Positions 58,299-64,000 of a stretch of DNA of 64,000 bases are shown one piece after another. The DNA comes from Pelotomaculum isophthalicicum JI. GTDB taxonomy: Bacteria > Bacillota > Desulfotomaculia > Desulfotomaculales > Pelotomaculaceae. The DNA lies in the NCBI RefSeq assembly GCF_029478095.1, contig NZ_JAKOAV010000001.1, positions 124,001-188,000 on the forward strand, in the 5' to 3' direction. Every line of letters starts with the position of its first letter. The first letter of the stretch is position 1. The notes under the pieces are model-generated. The model made no database searches. It saw only the letters and a program-made list of their open reading frames with translations, and was not told the origin of the DNA. Position numbers and translations under genes: made by a program.

Positions 58299-59273
58299 CT
58301 AAACCGGAATTTGTATAATTTTTTTGATTAAACTAAGCCCGAGGATTTGTGCCAGAACTGCGAAGGAAACCATCGTCAGGCCGGTTTTGCTGACAAACAG
58401 CGGCTTAATATAAGCAGGATTTAAAAAGTAAATTACAACAGTCAAGAGTATTGGGAGAAGCCCGATAATCAGGCCTGAAATCCTGCCCTGGGCGGTAAGG
58501 GTTTTAATTTCCCCTTTGATCCGGATTCTCTCCCTGATTGTGTTGGCGATATTGTCAAGCACCTCCGCCAGATTGCCCCCGACCTGGCGCTGAATCAAAA
58601 CAGCGGTTACAACCAGTTCAAGGTCATCACTGTTAACCCGCGCGGCCATATTGAGAAGGGCTTCTTCGGTGGGAGTGCCCCAGTTCATTTCCTGAAGCGC
58701 AATACCGAATTCTTTGGCGATTGGATCGGGTAATTCGTTACGCACCATGTCCATTGCCTGCAGAAAACTAAATCCTGAGCGCAGGGAGTTTGCCATAATG
58801 ATCAGGGCATCTCCAATCTGGTTGTTGAACTTACTGAACCTTCTTGTCTTTGCCGCGCGCAATACGAAGTGTGGTAAATAACCCCCTAATGATGCCGTTA
58901 AAAGCCCAATCATCAGGTTGCCGCCGGTAAGCAGGGTGAATAACAGACCGCCGCCAAGGGACAAGAGCAGCGTCAGGCCTAAAAACTCTTCACCTTTCAA
59001 GGGTATATCAGCTTTTGTCAGCTCGGCGTTTACTTTTTCCGTTATTTTGCGGGCGGTAAAGAGCTTGCCTGCCAACTCCAGAACCTTGCGGCCGGACCTG
59101 GATTTACCGTTTTTCTTTTTTACCCCGTCTAACACGCTGCGCATCCTGGCGCCAAATACCCGGTTGATTCGTACTGCTACGATTTCCTGCTCCTTTGCTT
59201 TTAACTGTTGAACACCGAGGAAAGACAAAAAAACGGCGAGAAAGGTAAGACACGCTATAGTTGAAAGGTTCAA
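58299..59273 (-). CDS. tadB: Tad pilus inner-membrane protein TadB
   Basis: Type II secretion F-domain protein of 324 residues; segment GDALIIMANSLRSGFSFLQA and RQVGGNLAEVLDNIANTIRE are family hallmarks. It pairs with TadC. TTG 59273 is eight bases after GGGAGG. A 100-base gap with heptad repeats separates it from cpaF. Confidence 0.92.
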   Translation of the reverse strand: MNLSTIACLTFLAVFLSFLGVQQLKAKEQEIVAVRINRVFGARMRSVLDGVKKKNGKSRSGRKVLELAGKLFTARKITEKVNAELTKADIPLKGEEFLGLTLLLSLGGGLLFTLLTGGNLMIGLLTASLGGYLPHFVLRAAKTRRFSKFNNQIGDALIIMANSLRSGFSFLQAMDMVRNELPDPIAKEFGIALQEMNWGTPTEEALLNMAARVNSDDLELVVTAVLIQRQVGGNLAEVLDNIANTIRERIRIKGEIKTLTAQGRISGLIIGLLPILLTVVIYFLNPAYIKPLFVSKTGLTMVSFAVLAQILGLSLIKKIIQIPV

Positions 59274-59327
59274 TTAAAAAACCTCCCGGTTAATTAATTT
59301 AGAGCATTTCGAGACAATAAAAAATCT

Positions 59328-59376
59328 TTTATTCTGACTACTGACTACTGACTACTGACTACTGACTACTGAATTA
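59328..59376. repeat. CTGACTA tandem array inside the tad operon
   Basis: TTATTCTGACTA followed by further CTGACTA units (five in all) and CTGAATTA. The last bases include the TAA stop of cpaF (59374-59376 on the minus strand). It belongs to the same family as the repeats at 10295-10476. Confidence 0.7.
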
Positions 59377-60735
59377 AAGTATAGATGGGTTGAATGTTTC
59401 AAAAGGCAGGACGATGCCATAAGCCTCCAACTGCTCAAGGAACTTGGGCCTGATCCCGGTTGCGATATACTTGCCCTTGAGCGCGCCGTCGGGGCCAATG
59501 CTCTCTTGTTTAAAAACGTAAACGTCCTGAAGGACGATGACATCCCCTTCCATCCCCTGGACTTCGGTAATATGGGTGATTTTCCGTGATCCATCCCGCA
59601 TGCGGCTTTGTTGAATAATCAGATTTATGGCGGAAGAGATCTGTTCCCGGATGGCTTTAACCGGCAGTTCCATGCCGGCCATTAAAACCATGGTTTCCAG
59701 CCGGGAAAGCATATCCCTGGGCGAATTGGCGTGGCCTGTGGTGAGTGAGCCGTCATGGCCGGTATTCATTGCCTGGAGCATGTCCAACGCTTCTCCGCTG
59801 CGCACCTCGCCTACCACTATCCGGTCCGGGCGCATCCGCAGGGCGTTCCGCACCAGATCCCGGATGGTGATGGAACCTTTTCCTTCAATATTGGGCGGGC
59901 GGCTTTCCAGGGTAATCAAGTGCTCCTGCCTCAACTGAAGTTCTGCCGCGTCTTCAATCGTTACAATTCTTTCACTATCCGGAATGAACGATGAAAGGAT
60001 GTTGAGAGTAGTGGTTTTGCCGCTGCCTGTCCCCCCCGAAACCACTATATTGAGTCTTGCCTTGACACAAGCTTCCAGGAATTCGGCGATTTGAGGGGTC
60101 AGGGTGCCGAATCGGACCAGATCGTCAATAGTAAGAGGATCCTTAAAAAATTTCCGGATGGTAATGGTCGGGCCGTTCAAAGCCAGGGGGGGGATGATCG
60201 CGTTAACTCTTGAACCATCCGGCAAGCGGGCGTCAACCATCGGCATGCTTTCATCTATGCGTCTGCCCAGGGGGGTCACAATTCTTTCAATCACATGCAT
60301 GATGTGATTATTATTGCGGAAGAAAACATCAGTAAGTTCAATCCTTCCTTTTTTTTCAACGTAAACCTTGCTTGGACCGTTGACCATTACCTCGGTTATT
60401 TCGGGATCGTTCAAAAGAGGGGTGATTGGCCCGTAAGCAATAGCGTCGTCGGATATTTCTTTGGCGATGCGCATCCGGTCCAGACGGGGGATGCTTTCTT
60501 CTTCTTTATCTAAGATGGCCAGAACTGTCTCCTCAATTTTTACCGCCAGCGCGTCCGGGTTATTTCCATTGTCATTATCCTTATCTATTTCTTTTAATTC
60601 TTCGATAATCTTTTTATGAATGTTCATTTTAAGCTGCTCATAAGGATCTTTCGGTTTTAAGGGCTGCTGATCTCCTTGTTTTCCACCTTCCGGCTTGGAT
60701 GTTTTTTGCTTTTCCAATCTGGCCAATAGTGACAT
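59374..60735 (-). CDS. cpaF: Tad pilus assembly ATPase CpaF/TadA
   Basis: Secretion ATPase of 453 residues that powers pilus assembly. Walker [15 protein letters not shown], Asp-box and Walker B around [20 protein letters not shown], His-box [17 protein letters not shown]. The N-terminal 90 residues are a helical, charged extension. ATG 60735 follows GGAGATGATC. Its stop lies in a tandem repeat array. Confidence 0.95.
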   Translation of the reverse strand: MSLLARLEKQKTSKPEGGKQGDQQPLKPKDPYEQLKMNIHKKIIEELKEIDKDNDNGNNPDALAVKIEETVLAILDKEEESIPRLDRMRIAKEISDDAIAYGPITPLLNDPEITEVMVNGPSKVYVEKKGRIELTDVFFRNNNHIMHVIERIVTPLGRRIDESMPMVDARLPDGSRVNAIIPPLALNGPTITIRKFFKDPLTIDDLVRFGTLTPQIAEFLEACVKARLNIVVSGGTGSGKTTTLNILSSFIPDSERIVTIEDAAELQLRQEHLITLESRPPNIEGKGSITIRDLVRNALRMRPDRIVVGEVRSGEALDMLQAMNTGHDGSLTTGHANSPRDMLSRLETMVLMAGMELPVKAIREQISSAINLIIQQSRMRDGSRKITHITEVQGMEGDVIVLQDVYVFKQESIGPDGALKGKYIATGIRPKFLEQLEAYGIVLPFETFNPSIL

Positions 60736-60797
60736 TGCACGATCATCTCCATAAACTCTGGATTATCAAGTAAGAGTTTTGTTTTTTGGGGCTTTTC

Positions 60798-62024
60798 TTA
60801 GAAACTAAAGAATTTGCCGATAAATGACTTTTTAGCGGCGGCTTCAGTGTTGACCCCGGCGGCTGGCATTTCAAATTCCCTGGCAAAGGCCTTGATATTT
60901 TGAGTAATTTTGCTGTTAGCCTGAGTCAGCACAAACGGGTGTCCTTTATTGATTGATGACAGCACTGTTTTTTCATCATAAGGCAGAATTGCCACAGGGG
61001 ATGTATTGAGGCTTTTTTCCAGGTCCGAAATTTTAATGCCATAGTCAAGGGTAGACTGGTTTAAAACCAGTTTGACCTTGCCGGACAAATTCAAAGTGTC
61101 CAAAACCTCCAGGTCAGTCTTAACATGCTTAATAGATGGAAGGTCCCGGGTAAAAATCAAAAGAATATCGCTGGCAATTTCTAAGACGCTCAGGTTTAGA
61201 TCGTTAAAGAGCGGGGAAGTATCAACGATAACTATATCGAAATAGGTTTTTAACAAATTCAGTATTTCTTCCACATGGCCTGCTGTGACGACTTCGGCTT
61301 GCTCAGGCCGCGTTGGGGCTGGAAGAATCTTTAGCCCGGACATATGTGGCGCCAGATAGGAATTAACCAGGGAGAATTCCAGCCGGTCCTCTTCCTGCGC
61401 CAGTTCAGCAATAGTTCCCTTGGGGGAAAGGTTAAGCATTACCGTCACGTCGCCACCTTGCAGGTCGAAGTCCACCAGCGCCACCTTTTTTTGGGTCTCT
61501 TGGGCAAGGCATACGGCCAGATTGCAGGCAAGAGTTGTCCTGCCGACTCCTCCCTTGCTGGAAAAGAACACCACAACTTTTTTGGCCGGAGGGTCAGGTT
61601 CCGGCAGGGTTACGTTAACAGGCGGGGTGGCAGAGCGGGCCGCCCGCATTTTATAGGTGTTACTGACGCGCCGGATAGTATCGGCCAGATCACTGGAACT
61701 GAAGGGTTTTACCAGGTAGTCCCTGGCGCCCGCGGCCATAGCTTTTTTCAGATACTCCGGTTCACCTTGAATGGAAATGATCACAATAGCGGTATCAGGC
61801 ATTTGGGTCGAAATCGCTTCGGACGCCATGATCCCGTCCATGCCCGGCATATTGATGTCCATTAATACAACGTCGGGGTGGAGAGTTGCGGCCATCTTCA
61901 GGGCTTCATCCCCGCTTTCCGCTTCTCCTACCACCGAGATGTCTTCTTCAAAATAAAGCAAGCGTTTAATATCCTCACGGGTGTTGGCAATGTCGTCGAC
62001 AACTAGCACACTGGTTGTACTCAT
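60798..62024 (-). CDS. cpaE: CpaE/TadZ-like pilus localisation protein with receiver domain
   Basis: Protein of 408 residues. The N-terminal domain is an apparently intact response-regulator receiver (VVDD at 9-10, phospho-acceptor Asp in VLMDINMPGMDG, Lys in YLVKPFSS), whereas many CpaE receivers are degenerate. The C-terminal domain is a ParA/MinD-type ATPase with a deviant Walker A FFSSKGGVGRTTLACN, where the second Lys is Arg. It positions pilus assembly. ATG 62024 follows AAAGGAGGTC. Confidence 0.9.
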   Translation of the reverse strand: MSTTSVLVVDDIANTREDIKRLLYFEEDISVVGEAESGDEALKMAATLHPDVVLMDINMPGMDGIMASEAISTQMPDTAIVIISIQGEPEYLKKAMAAGARDYLVKPFSSSDLADTIRRVSNTYKMRAARSATPPVNVTLPEPDPPAKKVVVFFSSKGGVGRTTLACNLAVCLAQETQKKVALVDFDLQGGDVTVMLNLSPKGTIAELAQEEDRLEFSLVNSYLAPHMSGLKILPAPTRPEQAEVVTAGHVEEILNLLKTYFDIVIVDTSPLFNDLNLSVLEIASDILLIFTRDLPSIKHVKTDLEVLDTLNLSGKVKLVLNQSTLDYGIKISDLEKSLNTSPVAILPYDEKTVLSSINKGHPFVLTQANSKITQNIKAFAREFEMPAAGVNTEAAAKKSFIGKFFSF

Positions 62025-62037
62025 AATATGACCTCCT

Positions 62038-62766
62038 TTAATGAACTAGTTGATTCATTCTGAAAGACGGCAGGTTAATTGTTTCCTGGTCTGTCGCCGG
62101 GCGCAGGAGTAGCCGGATGGACCCTTTTTCAGAACAGAGAATCAGGGGTTGAGCCTGCTCGGGCGTTACTGAAAGAGTTATGGTGTGGGCTGGAGCGGCT
62201 TTTTTGCTGTCCTGGCTGTTCCCTGCCGCCTGGGTTGTCGACTGATCCGTGGACAGGACGCTGGCGTTTTGGATCAACAGGCTTGTCACGCTGGATTTTT
62301 CCTGGCCGACCGCGGCCTGCAGGTCGAATGTTCCCATAACGTCCACCCGGTCACCTGGCTTAACTAAACCAGCAATGCCGGACACTTCGTTAACCGCTAT
62401 AGTTACTGCCCGCTTGCCTGATTGGAGCAGGAAAGGGAGGCCGTCTGACGCGTCTTTGTCGTTGGCCAACTGGTCCCGAAGGATTTGCTCTCCCGGCCAA
62501 ATATCCGACTTTGCTGTTTTGCCCAGGACTTCCTTTGAATCAAACGCCGCTCGTTCGTTGATATATTTTACGGGCATATCTTTTAGATCGAACATTTGGG
62601 ATGTTATTTGGGTTTTTGCCGGTATCCGCTGGCTGGCTACGGCGACTCTGGCAAAATCTCCACTTTCCTGGTAAGTTTTTTTCATGTCTGTCAGGTACAT
62701 ATATATTCCACCGGCTGCAATCAGGCCGGTGACCACGGCCAGAATCAAGATTAGTTTGTTTTTCAT
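62038..62766 (-). CDS. cpaB: Flp pilus assembly protein CpaB/RcpC
   Basis: Protein of 242 residues: N-terminal membrane helix (LILILAVVTGLIAAGGIYMYL), SAF domain (RVAVASQRIPAKTQI, GEQILRDQL) and a beta-rich C-domain (KRAVTIAVNEVSGIAGLVKP followed by GDRVDV). It acts outside the membrane in pilus assembly. ATG 62766 follows AGAGGTGATC; GTG 62775 is part of the ribosome site. 13 bases before cpaE. Confidence 0.92.
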   Translation of the reverse strand: MKNKLILILAVVTGLIAAGGIYMYLTDMKKTYQESGDFARVAVASQRIPAKTQITSQMFDLKDMPVKYINERAAFDSKEVLGKTAKSDIWPGEQILRDQLANDKDASDGLPFLLQSGKRAVTIAVNEVSGIAGLVKPGDRVDVMGTFDLQAAVGQEKSSVTSLLIQNASVLSTDQSTTQAAGNSQDSKKAAPAHTITLSVTPEQAQPLILCSEKGSIRLLLRPATDQETINLPSFRMNQLVH

Positions 62767-62785
62767 TTGGATCACCTCTGATTAT

Positions 62786-63748
62786 TTACTCGATTAGTTT
62801 AGCTCCCTGAATACCATAATCTGCCTGACTTGATGACGAATCCCCCTCCACCACCATTTTTATAAAATAACCTTCAATATAGTTTTCATTGCCTTGCGCG
62901 GTTACTCTGTCCACCAGGAAAGCGGCGAAGCCGATAATCCTGATTTTTGCGACCTGACCATGATCAATAACGATGGGTTCGTAAACCGGAACAATCAAGA
63001 TTCTGGGACATCCAGGGTCAAAATTGGAGGGAGTGCATGCGGGTGAGTGATTGCACAGGTCCATCCGGTAATCTATTGCCCGTTTGGTGGGGTTGGACAT
63101 GTTTCCCGTTTCAGTGTCGATCTCTTCACCCACAGTTAATTTTCCATCATAGCCATATTTTAAGTTGTCCTCATAGTTGCTTGCACCGGTTCCGCCCAGG
63201 GAAAGGGCGCCGTATGTACCCGGACCGAGAGGGGATGGTTCGGGACTGTTGGATCCTTGCTTCAGTGTGTACCTGGTGTTGAAATCAAAGGTCTGGTTGG
63301 GTATCGCCAAGGGGGCTGCGCCTTTGTAGGAGCTTAATCCCGCCACTCTGGCGGATGCCTGCGCGCTTACTATACCGGAATACAGGCCAAGGACCCTGGC
63401 AAAAAAATAATTCACCTGTTTTGTGGCCGACACTGTTATCTGTGTGTCCTGACGGCCGTTATATGCTGAAACCGTTGGCTGGTCAGGGATATAACCGTTC
63501 GTAAGGACGTAATTTTCCGCGGTGTTTATCGCCTGGACCGGATTTACCGGCAGTTCCTGCGCCCCGGCCAAGACAGCCGCGTCAACAGCGTTGGAGAGTT
63601 TTTGTTTGTTGAGCAAAAGCATTCCGATGTCTGTGACCAGTGCCGTAAAACCCAACAAACCCACCATTCCTGCGGTGATTATAACCATGGCGAAGCCTTT
63701 TTGATCACATACAAGATCCCTAAGAAATTTAATAATTCTTATTTTCAT
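62786..63748 (-). CDS. TadG-like pilus-associated protein
   Basis: Protein of 320 residues with an N-terminal prepilin-like helix (QKGFAMVIITAGMVGLLGFT) and then LVTDIGMLLLNKQKLSNAVD, the start of TadG/TadE-like proteins, followed by a secreted beta-rich part. The QKGFA segment resembles a prepilin-peptidase site. It is probably a minor pilin or envelope anchor. ATG 63748 lies three bases after the stop of the upstream gene. Confidence 0.85.
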   Translation of the reverse strand: MKIRIIKFLRDLVCDQKGFAMVIITAGMVGLLGFTALVTDIGMLLLNKQKLSNAVDAAVLAGAQELPVNPVQAINTAENYVLTNGYIPDQPTVSAYNGRQDTQITVSATKQVNYFFARVLGLYSGIVSAQASARVAGLSSYKGAAPLAIPNQTFDFNTRYTLKQGSNSPEPSPLGPGTYGALSLGGTGASNYEDNLKYGYDGKLTVGEEIDTETGNMSNPTKRAIDYRMDLCNHSPACTPSNFDPGCPRILIVPVYEPIVIDHGQVAKIRIIGFAAFLVDRVTAQGNENYIEGYFIKMVVEGDSSSSQADYGIQGAKLIE

Positions 63749-63751
63749 TAT

Positions 63752-64000
63752 TTATTCCATCCTCATTACGGTAGTTGCGCTCAGCGGAAAGGGGTTGGGG
63801 ATGATAGTGTCCAGTACCGGTGTAATCAGGTTTACTGAATAGTCAACCTTTACCGTTAATGGGACACCCCTTGTCCGGGCGCTTTGATTTGGTGTGATGG
63901 TTATTTGAGCATCTGTTAAATTCAAAGTTGCCGCGACATCCTTCACTTTTGTGATAATTTCAGAATCAGTCTGACTGGTTATCCCGGCGCGCGCGCCCTC
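63752..64000 (-). CDS. TadE-like pilus protein, C-terminal part (cut by window edge)
   Basis: Open frame from the window edge to TAA 63752, about 82 residues visible (EGARAGITSQTDSEIITKVK and so on, ending FPLSATTVMRME). The EGARAG segment and the SATTVMR ending are typical of TadE proteins, which carry one N-terminal helix (outside this window). It is the first visible gene of the tad operon here; pilin and prepilin peptidase are probably beyond the edge. Confidence 0.75.
   Translation of the reverse strand, partial: EGARAGITSQTDSEIITKVKDVAATLNLTDAQITITPNQSARTRGVPLTVKVDYSVNLITPVLDTIIPNPFPLSATTVMRME

Noticed and set aside
59328-59376. CRISPR-like array
   Set aside because: The units are contiguous seven-base repeats without spacers, and no cas genes are near.

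Overview
This window comes from a strictly anaerobic, spore-forming Firmicute, most likely Peptococcaceae or Desulfotomaculales (a Pelotomaculum-, Sporotomaculum- or Desulfotomaculum-like benzoate degrader). The evidence is a six-subunit Rnf complex, a marker gene of anaerobic aromatic degradation (bamA), Rex, SleB- and AbrB/SpoVT-type proteins, small YjcZ-like peptides, a c-di-AMP (ydaO) riboswitch, and frequent TTG/GTG starts behind strong Shine-Dalgarno sequences. The species is inferred, not proven.

Layout. (1) 1-1918, minus: a NarL-type response regulator (cut by the edge) and its GAF-containing histidine kinase. (2) 2885-10918, plus: rnfCDGEAB, then an ApbE flavin transferase, a NusG_II protein, a Gx-type membrane protein and an RseC-like protein. 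This reads as an ion-pumping ferredoxin:NAD oxidoreductase plus a flavin/redox accessory module that resembles part of the Listeria flavin-based electron-export locus. (3) 11265-28631, plus: enzymes of central benzoyl-CoA degradation. BamR/Dch hydratase, BamQ/Had dehydrogenase and BamA ring hydrolase yield 3-hydroxypimelyl-CoA. An SDR and a two-part thiolase could make glutaryl-CoA. Two glutaryl-CoA-dehydrogenase-like flavoproteins, a glutaconyl-CoA-decarboxylase-type carboxyltransferase, crotonase, 3-hydroxybutyryl-CoA dehydrogenase, thiolase and EtfBA finish the route to acetyl-CoA. A consensus -24/-12 promoter and a CBS-PAS-PAS-AAA-Fis sigma-54 activator lie inside the cluster. The ring reductase itself is not in the window.

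(4) 29040-32357: a MoxR ATPase and two tandem VWA (CoxE-like) proteins. (5) 32367-40353: Pcm, a GNAT-like protein, an HlyD-ABC-ABC-permease-TetR export operon with a long palindrome in front, and a cyclic-nucleotide-binding/DUF2225 fusion. (6) 40500-47416: a region of small genes, with a c-di-GMP-I riboswitch on the minus strand, tRNA-Thr(CGT), Cys-rich YjcZ-like peptides, other small proteins, a soluble chemoreceptor, an L,D-transpeptidase, a stand-alone class V aminotransferase, an AbrB regulator with a zinc ribbon, and many terminators. (7) 47672-55136: housekeeping and cell-envelope genes (RNase H, DUF2512, ydaO riboswitch-SleB, nucleotidase, TPR, FmdB, Rex, YjbQ, patatin). (8) 55273-64000, minus: a Tad/Flp pilus operon (TadE-like, TadG-like, CpaB, CpaE, CpaF, TadB, TadC) ending in a DUF192 protein translationally coupled to a divergent chemoreceptor.

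In combination, aromatic ring degradation supplies reduced ETF, NADH and acetyl-CoA while Rnf balances ferredoxin and NADH at the membrane. The most unusual points are the EetAB-like pair attached to Rnf, the sigma-54 control region with repeated TGCA-N4-YGCA sites, the three-hairpin leader before etfB, a duplicated leader element before rnf and the bam cluster, the c-di-GMP-controlled small membrane protein, and the DUF192/divergent-chemoreceptor end of the pilus operon.
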